From: CAVSDF01 sp963726715
Lineage (GTDB): Bacteria; Bacteroidota; Rhodothermia; Rhodothermales; BA12
Assembly (NCBI GenBank): GCA_963726715.1
Contig: CAVSDF010000015.1
Coordinates: forward strand, 169,291 to 233,290
Length of the DNA: 64,000 bases
Reading direction: 5' to 3'
Position 1 is the stretch's first letter; each line of letters opens with the position of its first letter. Made by a program: the position numbers and the translations under genes. Shown one piece after another: positions 9,049 to 17,243 of this stretch. The notes below the pieces were generated by a model. It saw only the letters and a program-made list of their open reading frames with translations, was not told the DNA's origin and did no database searches.

Positions 9049-9930
9049 TCACTCCAGATCGACCGTCGCCATGACCGGCAGGTGGTCGGAGGCGAGGCGG
9101 GCGGCGAGGTCGGGGGCCACGCCGAGGGCGCTGACGCGGGCGCCGCGGGCGTAGACGCGGTCGAGCGCGAGCACAGGCGCGGGCGCCGGGTAGGAGAGCG
9201 GCCACGTCTCCGCCGCCGCGCCGTCGCCGCCGAACGTGGCGTCGAGGTGGCGCGTGGCCGGGCAGCGGCGCCACGCGTTCATGTCGCCGAGGAGCACGAC
9301 GGGCGCGTGGAGTTGGGGATGGCCGAGGAGCGCGTCGGCCTGCCGCTTGCGCGTCCGGTCGACGAGCGCGAGGTGCGTGGCGACGACCGAGACGAGCGGC
9401 GAGGCGACCGATGCGGTGGCGAGTTCGATGGCGATGGCCGCGCGCTGTTCGAGCGCGCCGGTCGTGAGGTCGATGGCGAGCGCCGAGGCGATGGGCACGC
9501 GCGCGAGGAGGGCGTTGCCGAGTTCACCGCGCTTGTGGCGCCGCGCGGGCGCGAAGGCGACGAAGTAGCCGGTCGCGTCGGCGAGGTCGGCGAGCAGGTC
9601 TTGCGCGTCGTCGGGAAGCAGGACTTCCTGAAGCGCCACGACATCGGCATCCAGGCGGGCGAGGACGCCGAAGACGCGCTCGGGCACGAACGCCTTGCCG
9701 CCGCGGACGCCCGCCCACCGGTGGACGTTGTAGGTCGCCACGCGAAACGATGCAGCGAGGCGCGTCGGCGCGTCGGGCGCGAGGGTCCGCGGACGCCACA
9801 GACCGGCGAGGTACGGCTGCAAGGCGTGAACGCGCGGCGCGGCGCGCGCGGCGCGGAGGGCATCGAAGGCCTCACGGGCCGGGGCGAAGGCGCCGCGCGA
9901 GGCGGGAGGAGAGGTCGGGGAGTCGGTCAT
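9049..9930 (-). CDS. Endonuclease/exonuclease/phosphatase (EEP) family hydrolase
   Basis: 293 residues. The EEP fold is clear from about residue 65: VATYNVHRW (metal-binding Asn), DADVVALQEVLLP (catalytic Glu), VVATHLALV, VVLLGDMNAWRR (Asp/Asn pair) and the terminal SDHLPVMATVDLE (Asp-His). These are the residues used for Mg-dependent phosphodiester cleavage in DNase I-, exonuclease III- and sphingomyelinase-like enzymes. There is no signal peptide; the first ~60 residues are Ala/Pro-rich. The substrate (nucleic acid, phospholipid or inositol phosphate) cannot be told from sequence. It lies 62 nt downstream of the small membrane-protein gene on the same strand. Confidence 0.85.
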   Translation of the reverse strand: MTDSPTSPPASRGAFAPAREAFDALRAARAAPRVHALQPYLAGLWRPRTLAPDAPTRLAASFRVATYNVHRWAGVRGGKAFVPERVFGVLARLDADVVALQEVLLPDDAQDLLADLADATGYFVAFAPARRHKRGELGNALLARVPIASALAIDLTTGALEQRAAIAIELATASVASPLVSVVATHLALVDRTRKRQADALLGHPQLHAPVVLLGDMNAWRRCPATRHLDATFGGDGAAAETWPLSYPAPAPVLALDRVYARGARVSALGVAPDLAARLASDHLPVMATVDLE

Positions 9931-9992
9931 CGAGAAGCCAAAGGCCGCGCCCGAGGGCGAAGTTCCGGCGAAGGGCGGGAGGAGAGAGCGCC

Positions 9993-10361
9993 TCAGCGGC
10001 GCAGGCCGCGGCGGAAGCGCCCGGCGAGGCGTCCGGTGACGACGGCGACGAGCACGGCGGGCGCGAGCGTCACAACAGGAAGGACGAAGAGGCGGCCGTA
10101 GGGCAGGAAGAGCGCGACCGCGGACCACGCGAGGACGACGGCGCCGGTCTTGACGAGCACGATCCCGGCGTCGCGCGTGAGCTGCCCGAGGGTCTCGGTC
10201 TGCACGCGGAGGGCCTCACGGTTCCAGTGCCTGCGCTGCGCCTGCCGCAGCTGCCGCCCGCCACGCTGCGCCATCATCAGCCCGAACCCGCCCGTGGCGA
10301 CGGCCACGACGAGGCTCGTCATCGCGCCGATGAGGGCGCTGTCGGTGACGAAGAGGTCCAC
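9993..10361 (-). CDS. Small membrane protein, hypothetical
   Basis: About 122 residues from a GTG at 10361 (an ATG at 10322 is the alternative). One hydrophobic segment sits near the N-terminus (MTSLVVAVATGGFGLMM). A basic amphipathic stretch follows (QLRQAQRRHWNREALRVQTE), then two more membrane segments (VLVKTGAVVLAWSAVALFL and LFVLPVVTLAPAVLVAVVTG) and an Arg-rich tail. No family recognised. It lies 157 nt from the divergent oligopeptidase gene. Confidence 0.55.
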   Translation of the reverse strand: MDLFVTDSALIGAMTSLVVAVATGGFGLMMAQRGGRQLRQAQRRHWNREALRVQTETLGQLTRDAGIVLVKTGAVVLAWSAVALFLPYGRLFVLPVVTLAPAVLVAVVTGRLAGRFRRGLRR

Positions 10362-10468
10362 GGGCGCAGACGGTGGGGGACGGAAACGCGGGGCCAGCGC
10401 GGTACGCGGCGCGCTACGCCGGGTTCGTGCGGCAGGTCGTGCGCGGCGGGCGGAGGAGGGCGATGCGC

Positions 10469-10497
10469 GGGACGTGCGAGCACGTCCCCTACCTTTC
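10469..10497 (+). promoter_or_regulatory. Inverted repeat plus TAccTTTC box before the oligopeptidase gene
   Basis: GGGACGTG (10469-10476) and CACGTCCC (10481-10488) form a perfect 8-bp inverted repeat with a CGAG loop. It is followed directly by TACCTTTC (10490-10497), a match to the Bacteroidota-type -7 box TAnnTTTG. The ATG is only 21 nt further on. Either a promoter with operator or a hairpin; sequence-only inference. Confidence 0.35.
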
Positions 10498-10518
10498 GGC
10501 GTTCTCTTCCCCGATCCG

Positions 10519-12696
10519 ATGCCCGCCCCGCCCCGCCGTCCGCGTTTCGCTGTCGTGCGCGGCGGCATCGCCTTCCTGCTCGCCGTGTCCGTGACCGCTC
10601 CGCCCTCATCTGCCCAAACGGCGTCCGCCCAGACCCCACCGCCCGTCGCGCCGCAGCGTCCGCACGTCCACAGCACCTTCGGCGTCGAGCGGAGCGACCC
10701 GTATTTCTGGCTTCGTGAGGGCGCCGACCCCGCCGTCAACGCGTACCTCGACGCCGAGAACGCCTACACGAGCGCCCGCACCGCTGCGAACACCGCCACC
10801 GAAGGCGCCATCTACGGCGAAATCCTCGGGCGCATCCAGCAGGACGATGCCTCGGCGCCGGTGCGCGACAACGGCTACGTCTACCAGACGCGCTACGCCG
10901 AAGGGCAGCAGTACCCCGTCTACACCCGCCGCCGCGACGCCACCGGCGCCGCCGACGAAGTCCTCCTCGACGGCAACGCCCGCGCCGCCGGGCACGCCTA
11001 CTGGGGCCTCGGCGCCCTCGAGGTCTCCGACGACAACCGCCTCATGGCCTTCGCCGAGGACACCGTCTCGCGCCGCATCTACACCGTCCGCTTCCGCGAC
11101 CTGACGACCGGCGAGATGCTGCCCGACGTGCTGGAGACGACGACCGGCGAGGTCGTCTGGGCCGCCGACAACCGGACCGTCTTCTACGGCGGCAAGAACC
11201 CCGAGACGCTCCGCAGCGAGCGCGTGATGCGCCACCGGCTGGGTACGCCGCAGAGCGCCGATGTGGAGGTGTTCTTCGAGACCGACGAGGAGTTCAACGT
11301 GTCGGTCGAGCGTTCGAAGGACCGCGCGCTCATCTTTCTCGTCTCCGACCAGACCGAGGCCACCGAAGTCCGTTTCGTCGATGCGGCCACGCCTGAGGCG
11401 GCCTTCACCGTCGTCGAGCCGCGGACGGCGGGGCTGGAGTACGGCGTCGAGCACATCGGTGGGGAGAGCGGAGGGCGCCTCGTGATCCGCGCCAACGCCG
11501 ACGGCGCCGCCAACTTCGCGCTCTTCACCGCGCCCGTCGCCTCGCCCGGCCGGGCGTCGTGGTCGGTGCTCGTGCCTGCCCGCGAGGCCGCGTTCATCGA
11601 GCGCTTCGACGTGTTCGCGCGCCAGATCGTCACCCAGGAGCGCGAGAACGGCCTCGTGCGCCTCCGCATCCGCAACCACGACGGCGCCGTGCGGCGCGAG
11701 GTGCCGTTCGACGAGCCGACCTACGCCGCGTCTCTCGCCGCCAACCCCGAGTACGACACCGCGACGCTCCGCTACGTCTACGCCTCGATGACGACGCCGG
11801 GCACGACCTACGACGAGCGGATGGACGGCGACGGCTCCGACCGCATTCTCGTCAAGCGCGACCCGGTCCTCGGCGATTTCGACGCCGACCGCTACGTCAC
11901 CGAGCGCGTCTTCGCGACGGCCCCCGACGGCACGCGCATCCCCATCTCCATCGTCCGCGCCCGCACGACGCCGGTCGATGGCACGGCGCCGCTCCTGCTC
12001 TACGGCTACGGCTCGTACGGCCTCTCGATGAGCGCGGGCTTCTCGATTCCGCGCCTGAGCCTGCTCGACCGCGGCTTCGTCTACGCCATCGCCCACATCC
12101 GCGGCGGGCAGGAGATGGGCCGCGCGTGGTACGAGTCCGGGCGATTGATGCAGAAGATGAACACCTTCACCGACTTCATCGCAGCGGGCGAGCATATGGT
12201 GACGACGAAGTACGCCGACCCGGCGCGGCTGTACGCGCAGGGCGGATCGGCGGGCGGGCTGCTCATCGGCGCCGTCGTGAACCTGCGTCCGGATCTCTTC
12301 GCGGGCGTCCACGCCGCCGTGCCGTTCGTCGACGTCGTGACGACGATGCTCGACGCGTCGATTCCGCTGACCACGTTCGAGTACGACGAGTGGGGCAACC
12401 CGAACGAGGAAGCCGCCTTCCGCTACATGCTCGCATACAGCCCGGTCGACAACGTCAGTGCCCGCCCGTATCCGCCGATTCTGGTGACGACGGGCCTGCA
12501 CGACAGCCAGGTGCAGTACTGGGAGCCGGCGAAGTGGGTGGCGAAGATCCGCGCCTTCAACGGCGGCGCGCCCGACGTGCTCTTCAAGACCAACATGGTG
12601 GCCGGCCACGGTGGCGCCTCGGGCCGCTTCGAACGCTACCGCGAGGTCGCCTTCGAGTACGCCTGGTTCGTGGGGTTGGCCGAGGGGACGCGCTAG
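10519..12696 (+). CDS. S9 family prolyl oligopeptidase / oligopeptidase B, exported
   Basis: 725 residues. A signal peptide (FAVVRGGIAFLLAVSV, then SSAQ) precedes the family start (HSTFGVERSDPYFWLREG), so the enzyme is probably periplasmic. A seven-bladed propeller region (about residues 70-440) is followed by an alpha/beta-hydrolase domain with the catalytic triad S577 (QGGSAGGLL), D662 (GLHDSQVQYW) and H697 (AGHGGASGR). The WEPAKWVAKIR and FEYDEWGNP segments are characteristic of oligopeptidase B (PtrB), which cuts short peptides after basic residues. Family is certain; oligopeptidase B specificity is likely from motifs only. Confidence 0.9.
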   Translation: MPAPPRRPRFAVVRGGIAFLLAVSVTAPPSSAQTASAQTPPPVAPQRPHVHSTFGVERSDPYFWLREGADPAVNAYLDAENAYTSARTAANTATEGAIYGEILGRIQQDDASAPVRDNGYVYQTRYAEGQQYPVYTRRRDATGAADEVLLDGNARAAGHAYWGLGALEVSDDNRLMAFAEDTVSRRIYTVRFRDLTTGEMLPDVLETTTGEVVWAADNRTVFYGGKNPETLRSERVMRHRLGTPQSADVEVFFETDEEFNVSVERSKDRALIFLVSDQTEATEVRFVDAATPEAAFTVVEPRTAGLEYGVEHIGGESGGRLVIRANADGAANFALFTAPVASPGRASWSVLVPAREAAFIERFDVFARQIVTQERENGLVRLRIRNHDGAVRREVPFDEPTYAASLAANPEYDTATLRYVYASMTTPGTTYDERMDGDGSDRILVKRDPVLGDFDADRYVTERVFATAPDGTRIPISIVRARTTPVDGTAPLLLYGYGSYGLSMSAGFSIPRLSLLDRGFVYAIAHIRGGQEMGRAWYESGRLMQKMNTFTDFIAAGEHMVTTKYADPARLYAQGGSAGGLLIGAVVNLRPDLFAGVHAAVPFVDVVTTMLDASIPLTTFEYDEWGNPNEEAAFRYMLAYSPVDNVSARPYPPILVTTGLHDSQVQYWEPAKWVAKIRAFNGGAPDVLFKTNMVAGHGGASGRFERYREVAFEYAWFVGLAEGTR

Positions 12697-12767
12697 CGTT
12701 CCCCCTTCGCCCTTCGGGCACCTCCCCCGCTCGCGGGGGGGGACAGGCGCGGAGACCGTCCAGGCCG

Positions 12768-12805
12768 TAGCGCCAGGTGGGGACGATAGCGCCAGGTGGG
12801 GACGA
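12768..12805. repeat. Two-copy 19-bp tandem repeat
   Basis: TAGCGCCAGGTGGGGACGA occurs twice in direct tandem, immediately before (on the minus strand, immediately after) the stop codon of the lipoprotein gene at 12806. It looks like a recent slippage or duplication event just past the coding end. A GC-rich hairpin (CCCCCGC/GCGGGGG, 12724-12740) lies next to it. Confidence 0.7.
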
Positions 12806-13903
12806 TCACCGCCACCGGAACGCCACGATCCGCCCGCGCGGACGCGGGACGGCGACGGCGATTTCGAGCGATCCGTCGGCAAGGCGGCGGGCGTCGAGGT
12901 CGTCGGGGAGGACGTCGGGGTTGAGGAAGACGAGGCGCTCGACGATGCGCCCGCGCAGAAGGCCGTCGGGGCCGTAGCGGTCGGCCTCGATCCAGCCGAG
13001 GCGCAGGTTGAGGGCCACGATCTCGCCCGCGCCGAGCACCGCCGCCGACGGCAGCAGAAGCGGCGGCGACGACACATCGCCCGTCAGAAAGCGGCGGCTC
13101 CGCGCCAGCATCGGCGAATCGAACCCGACGAGCGCGACGGAATCGCGCCGAATGACGAGCCGTGAGGCGGCGCCAGAGGCAGCCCCAGACGAATCCACCG
13201 ACGCCGTGAATCGGTCGATGACGGGCCGGAAGCCGCAGACGCTGACGAGCGTGTCGCCCGACGTGCGCAGCGGCCCGGCGAAGCGCCAGTGCGGCCCGGC
13301 GAGGCGCTCGCGGTGGCGCACGCGCCCGGAGGCGTCGAGCACGAGCAGCCCGGCGCCCGATTCCTCGCTGCTGTACTTGACCGCGAACCCATCCATCCAC
13401 GCCGCCCCGTAGCGCACGAGCGTCTGATCGGACGGCAGCCCGGTGAACGGCACCCGCCGCGCCACCCGCAGCGCCCCGGCGGAGTCCGCCGCGACGATCG
13501 AAAAACGGTTGACGCCGACCTCGTAGACGACGACGCTGTCGCCGCGAAACCCCGCGAGGTACGGCCCCGAGAGGCCGAGCACGTGGCGCCGCGCGGGCGA
13601 CCCACCCGCCCCGATGGTCCAGAGGTCGCCCGTCGCCGGATCGGCCACGACGACCGAGCCGCCGAGCGCGCCCGAGGCCGGCATGAACCGCACCGTGCGC
13701 GGGTATTCGAGGCCCGGCATCGTGCGCGCGTCGCGCGTCCAGAGCGGGATGAGGGTGTCGGGAACGACCGCGAGCGAAGCGAGGCGCCCGGCGGAGTCGG
13801 CGGGCGTGAGGCGTTTGTCCTCCTCGCGGCGGCACGTTGGCAGGCAGCCCGCGAGCACGAGGGCGAGGGCGGCGGCAAGGCCGAAGGAGCGCAGCGAGAT
13901 CAC
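12806..13903 (-). CDS. Predicted lipoprotein with 6-bladed propeller-like sequence
   Basis: 365 residues. The N-terminus MISLRSFGLAAALALVLAGC is a lipoprotein signal with the lipobox Cys at 20. The rest is beta-rich with repeating strand patterns (GSVVVADPATGDLWTIG, GDSVVVYEVGVNRFSIV, GLLVLDASGRVRHRERL, RYGPDGLLRGRIVERLVF) resembling 6-bladed beta-propeller lipoproteins common in Bacteroidota. No catalytic motif is visible. Probably an envelope-anchored binding protein; ligand unknown. Confidence 0.7.
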   Translation of the reverse strand: MISLRSFGLAAALALVLAGCLPTCRREEDKRLTPADSAGRLASLAVVPDTLIPLWTRDARTMPGLEYPRTVRFMPASGALGGSVVVADPATGDLWTIGAGGSPARRHVLGLSGPYLAGFRGDSVVVYEVGVNRFSIVAADSAGALRVARRVPFTGLPSDQTLVRYGAAWMDGFAVKYSSEESGAGLLVLDASGRVRHRERLAGPHWRFAGPLRTSGDTLVSVCGFRPVIDRFTASVDSSGAASGAASRLVIRRDSVALVGFDSPMLARSRRFLTGDVSSPPLLLPSAAVLGAGEIVALNLRLGWIEADRYGPDGLLRGRIVERLVFLNPDVLPDDLDARRLADGSLEIAVAVPRPRGRIVAFRWR

Positions 13904-13944
13904 GTCGACCGTCCGTATTGAATGGAACCCCCATGAACGCCCCC

Positions 13945-13970
13945 GTAGGGGCGGGTCTCAGACCCGCCCT
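13945..13970. repeat. GTAG-headed REP-like palindrome, family 1
   Basis: GTAGGGGCGGGTCT is followed by its near-complement AGACCCGCCC, a 26-bp copy whose right end has lost the terminal CTAC. Upstream of the lipoprotein gene at 12806. Confidence 0.65.
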
Positions 13971-14059
13971 CGCCCCCACCGCACATCGTCACCCGCCACG
14001 ATACCGCCGCCGCCCCGCCGCCGACCGCGAAACCGGCGCGGAATCCGAGGCCGGTGCGG

Positions 14060-14095
14060 GGCAACCAGACAGGTGCGGAGACCTGTCCGGTTGCC
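14060..14095. repeat. GACAGGT-family palindrome
   Basis: Arms GGCAACCAGACAGGT (14060-14074) and ACCTGTCCGGTTGCC (14081-14095) pair with one mismatch around a GCGGAG loop. Related copies lie near 21973, 40665 and 54307. Confidence 0.65.
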
Positions 14096-14280
14096 GCGGA
14101 GGTGGCCTCAGCGATGACTCGAAGCGTCCGGTGTCCGTGCGAGGAGCGCAGCGACGCGGCAGTCCGGGTCGAAAGCGCCCATCGGGCCAGATTGCCGCGT
14201 CGGCCTTCGGCCTCCTCGCAACGACAGGCGTGTGGGTCAGGCGCGCCCATTCCCCATCTCCAATACTCCATCCTCACCCC

Positions 14281-15441
14281 TCACCGCGCATTCAGCGGCG
14301 CGAGCGTCAGCGTGGCGCGGCGCGTCTCGCCGTCGCGGAGGTATTCGAGGGCGACGCGGTCGCCGGGGCGGCGCTCGTAGAGGGCGGCGAGGTAGTCGTT
14401 GCCACCCGCGAGCGTCTGCGCGCCGACTTTGGTGATGACGTCGTAGGCCTGCAATCCAGCGTTCGCCGCCGGAGAGTTCGCGTCGACGGACTGCACGAAG
14501 ACGCCGGTCGTGGCCGTCAGGCTGAGCACGCGGGCGATGCGGGGCGTCACCTCGGTCAGGTTGAGGCCGGTGTAGCCCGCGCGCTGGACCGTCCCGGTCT
14601 CCCGGATCTCGTCGACGACCTGGCGGACGCGGCTCGCCGGAATCGCGAATCCGATGCCCTGGTACCCGCCCGAGCGCGAGTAGATGACCGTGTTGACGCC
14701 GATGACCTCGCCGAGCGCGTTCACGAGCGGCCCGCCCGAGTTTCCGGGGTTGATGGCCGCGTCGGTCTGCACCATCCCGCGGTAGAGGCGCCCCTCGCCC
14801 TCGGCGTTGAGGTTGCGGTTGACGGCGCTCACGACCCCGACCGACACGCTCGGCTCGCCCGCCTCGAAGATGCCGAACGGGTTGCCGAGCGCGATCACCC
14901 ACTCGCCGGGAATCGGCGTCGCTTCCTGCGCGAACGACAGGTACGGGAGCGGCGCGTCGGCGGTGACCTTGAGGAGCGCGAGGTCGCTCGCCGCGTCGAC
15001 CCCGACGAGCGTCGCCTCGCGCGTCACGCCGTCGAGGAACGCGACGCGGATGGCCGTCGGATTTTGCCCGACGACGTGCTGGTTGGTGACGACATAGCCG
15101 TCGGCGGACATCACGAAGCCCGACCCCGCGCTCTGCACCGGCTGGTCGACAGCGCGGCGCTGGCCGCCGAAGCCGAAGAAGTCCCAGAACGGGTCGTACT
15201 GCGGGTCCTGCACGCGCTGCACCCCCGTCACCGACACCGACACGACGGCGGGCTCGACCGCCCGCACGGCCCGCGTGATGGCCGTCTCGCGGCTGCGCCC
15301 GATCTCGTCGCCGACGGACGCCGCGCCGCCTGCGGGCGCCTCGACGCGCTGCGGCTGCGACTGCACCGGCTGGCGGCATCCGCTCGCGGCGACGACGGCG
15401 AGGGCGAGGGCGAGGCGGCGGGCGCCGGGGAGCGTGGGCAT
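14281..15441 (-). CDS. HtrA/DegP-type serine protease, lipoprotein with PDZ domain
   Basis: 386 residues. A lipoprotein signal ends at C22 (VVAASGC). The trypsin-like domain has H122 (TNQHVVG), D153 (ASDLALLK) and S235 (NPGNSGGPL), the HtrA catalytic triad. One C-terminal PDZ domain follows (about 290-386). HtrA proteases degrade or refold damaged envelope proteins. Lipid anchoring rather than a transmembrane anchor distinguishes it from the second HtrA at 51562. Monocistronic, with 189 nt to the next upstream gene on the same strand. Confidence 0.92.
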   Translation of the reverse strand: MPTLPGARRLALALAVVAASGCRQPVQSQPQRVEAPAGGAASVGDEIGRSRETAITRAVRAVEPAVVSVSVTGVQRVQDPQYDPFWDFFGFGGQRRAVDQPVQSAGSGFVMSADGYVVTNQHVVGQNPTAIRVAFLDGVTREATLVGVDAASDLALLKVTADAPLPYLSFAQEATPIPGEWVIALGNPFGIFEAGEPSVSVGVVSAVNRNLNAEGEGRLYRGMVQTDAAINPGNSGGPLVNALGEVIGVNTVIYSRSGGYQGIGFAIPASRVRQVVDEIRETGTVQRAGYTGLNLTEVTPRIARVLSLTATTGVFVQSVDANSPAANAGLQAYDVITKVGAQTLAGGNDYLAALYERRPGDRVALEYLRDGETRRATLTLAPLNAR

Positions 15442-15521
15442 CGGAGGTGCAGACAGGTGGGGTGGTCGGGGCCGAACCGCCGCAGCGGCAGCGCGGCTCC
15501 CGCATCCCCGTCAAACGAAAC

Positions 15522-15554
15522 GGGTCGGCGCCTCCACGTGGGAAGCGCCGACCC
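15522..15554 (-). terminator. Putative intrinsic terminator after lipoprotein gene
   Basis: Perfect 10-bp arms GGGTCGGCGC (15522-15531) and GCGCCGACCC (15545-15554) with a 13-nt loop lie 77 nt beyond the stop of the minus-strand gene at 15631. On that strand the stem is followed by GTTTCGTTTG. Confidence 0.6.
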
Positions 15555-15630
15555 GGCAAGCAGAGGTGCGCGGACCGCGCCGGAGCCGTGCCCGTCGGGC
15601 GCCGTGCTCAGCAGCGATTCGCGCGCGGCG

Positions 15631-16179
15631 TCACTTGCGAACCGTCACGCGGACCGTGCCCTGGTACTGCGTCGAGGCAAAGATGTTGTTGAAGACCGCC
15701 GACGGCAGCGAGAGCGCCACCTGGTTGTCGCCCGTGATCACGTACGAGGCCTGCACCGGGAGCGCTGTCGCCGCAGCCGTGGCCGCGACGTTGAGGGTGA
15801 TCGTCTTGGCCGACTCGTTGATCGTGTACGTCGTCTTCGCGTTGTCGAACGTCAGGTCGGCGCGGCCACCGGAGGCCGGCGGGGCGGCGTTGGCGATCGA
15901 CGTGTAATCGACGACGAGCGAGTACGTGCCGTTGTCCCGGAACATGAACTTGATCGAGTTCACGGCGCACGGGTTGCTGGCCGACGGCCCCGCGTTCGCG
16001 GTGGCGCAGATGACACCGGCGGTGAGGTCGCGCGGGGTCGTGGTCACGTTGTCCTCGATCTTGACCGCGGTGTGCGTGCCGACGAAGACGTCCTTGTCGG
16101 ACGAGTCGCTGCTCGAGTCGCAGGCGGAGAGGCCGAAGACGGCGAGGGCGAGGAGGGGGGCGGTGAGGAAGCGCTTCAT
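15631..16179 (-). CDS. Hypothetical lipoprotein
   Basis: 182 residues. The ATG at 16179 gives a textbook lipoprotein signal (MKRFLTAPLLALAVFGLSAC, then DSSSDSSD, with an acidic/Ser spacer as in surface lipoproteins). The mature part is a beta-rich domain (YSLVVDYTSI, TTYTINESAKTITLNV, NQVALSLPSAVFNNIF) with two Cys (VICATANAG, SNPCAVN) that could form a disulfide. No family recognised. It is followed by a good terminator and preceded by a divergent promoter region. Confidence 0.7.
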   Translation of the reverse strand: MKRFLTAPLLALAVFGLSACDSSSDSSDKDVFVGTHTAVKIEDNVTTTPRDLTAGVICATANAGPSASNPCAVNSIKFMFRDNGTYSLVVDYTSIANAAPPASGGRADLTFDNAKTTYTINESAKTITLNVAATAAATALPVQASYVITGDNQVALSLPSAVFNNIFASTQYQGTVRVTVRK

Positions 16180-16260
16180 GGAAGAAGGGGCGGATGGGGT
16201 GGGAGACCGGCGCCGGGAGTCGGCGCGCGAGGGAGAGGAGAGCTGTGGGCAGCGGACCGC

Positions 16261-16326
16261 CAAGATACCACGTTTCGAAACGTGACAGACACGTGACGGA
16301 CGGATGAGGCCGAGGCATTATTTTGG
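16261..16326. promoter_or_regulatory. Divergent promoter region with a 16-bp perfect palindrome
   Basis: Between the lipoprotein gene (minus) and bioY (plus) lies CACGTTTCGAAACGTG (16269-16284), a perfect palindrome of operator size. It is flanked by TATCTTG read on the minus strand (complement of 16261-16267) and TATTTTGG on the plus strand (16319-16326), both similar to the TAnnTTTG promoter box of Bacteroidota. A dimeric regulator controlling one or both genes is inferred. Confidence 0.4.
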
Positions 16327-16421
16327 GCCCGTGCCTGCGTCCGCGCCGTCCGTTTCGCACGGGCCTCTGCGTCTCCTCCTCTTCCTGCCACGCGCGCCCC
16401 CGTTCCTCCACCCGCCGTCTC

Positions 16422-17012
16422 ATGCCGCTCACGCTCTCCACGCCCGCCGCGCCGCTCTCCGCGACGCCCCTCGCCCTCCGCCTCCGCCACGCCGACACCT
16501 CGGCGGCGACGCGGGCGCTCGGCATCGCCGGCTTCGCGCTCCTGATGACCCTCGGCGCGCAGGTGCGGATTCCGCTCTGGGAGGTGCCGTTCACGCTCAC
16601 CACGCTCGCCGTCTACGGCGCCGGACTCGTGCTCGGCGCCCGCGCGGGCGCGCTCTCGGGCGTGCTCTACCTCGCCGCAGGCCTCTTCCTGCCCGTCTTC
16701 TCGGGTGGCGAGATGGGCGCGACCTACCTCGCGGGCGCCACCGGCGGCTACCTCGTCGCCCTCCCGCTCGTCGCCTTCGCCGTCGGCGCCGCGACCGAGC
16801 GCCGCGTGGGCCTCGTCGGCAGCATCGTGGCCGGTCTCGTAGGGATGGCCGTGCTCTTCGCCTGCGGAGCGATGTGGCTGCACGCCGTCGCCGGGCACAC
16901 GTCGTGGTCGATGACCTTCGCGCGCGGCGTGTGGCCGTTCCTGGCCGCCGATCTGATCAAGGTCGGCGCCGCCTCGGCCCTCTTCGCCGCCGCCACGCGC
17001 GGCCCGCGCTGA
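16422..17012 (+). CDS. bioY: BioY biotin transporter substrate-binding subunit
   Basis: 196-residue membrane protein of the BioY family, the S-component of ECF biotin importers. Recognisable segments: MTLGAQVRIPLWEVPFTLTT near the first helix, GVLYLAAGLFLPVFSGG, and TYLAGATGGYLVALPLVAF. About six hydrophobic helices and normal length. The ATG at 16422 is preceded by an upstream extension without family similarity. No EcfA/EcfT genes are adjacent, which is common for BioY. The window also encodes BirA (58.5-59.3 kb), which attaches biotin to carboxylases. Confidence 0.92.
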   Translation: MPLTLSTPAAPLSATPLALRLRHADTSAATRALGIAGFALLMTLGAQVRIPLWEVPFTLTTLAVYGAGLVLGARAGALSGVLYLAAGLFLPVFSGGEMGATYLAGATGGYLVALPLVAFAVGAATERRVGLVGSIVAGLVGMAVLFACGAMWLHAVAGHTSWSMTFARGVWPFLAADLIKVGAASALFAAATRGPR

Positions 17013-17243
17013 CGCTCTCGCACCTCCGTGCCCCGCGCCCGGCCGCTCGCTCCTGAGCCGCCGGGCGCGCTGCGTTCGGGCGTGCGCTGACGGGAGAAGC
17101 CGCCCGAGAATGCGCCGCGCGGTGTTGCCTTTGTCGCTGTTCCTGCGGCTCTTACAGCGAAGGCTCCCCGCACGCCGTCACCCGAAGCGCCTGCCGCGCC
17201 GCGTTTCGTCTGCCTCCCCACCCGCGCGCCCTCCTCCGCCTCG

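Larger units (their letters stand above)
13904..14280. other. 377-bp intergenic region with two palindromic repeats
   Basis: No gene seen. It holds a family-1 GTAG palindrome (13945-13970) and a GACAGGT-family palindrome (14060-14095). The segment GTGCGAGGAGCGCAGCGACG follows near 14134, then the downstream flank of the HtrA gene. It separates two minus-strand genes and probably carries the promoter of neither in recognisable form. Confidence 0.6.

Noticed and set aside
10606..13077. 823-codon frame on the minus strand opposite the oligopeptidase gene
   Set aside because: No motifs and biased composition; the plus-strand oligopeptidase has a full catalytic triad and signal peptide.
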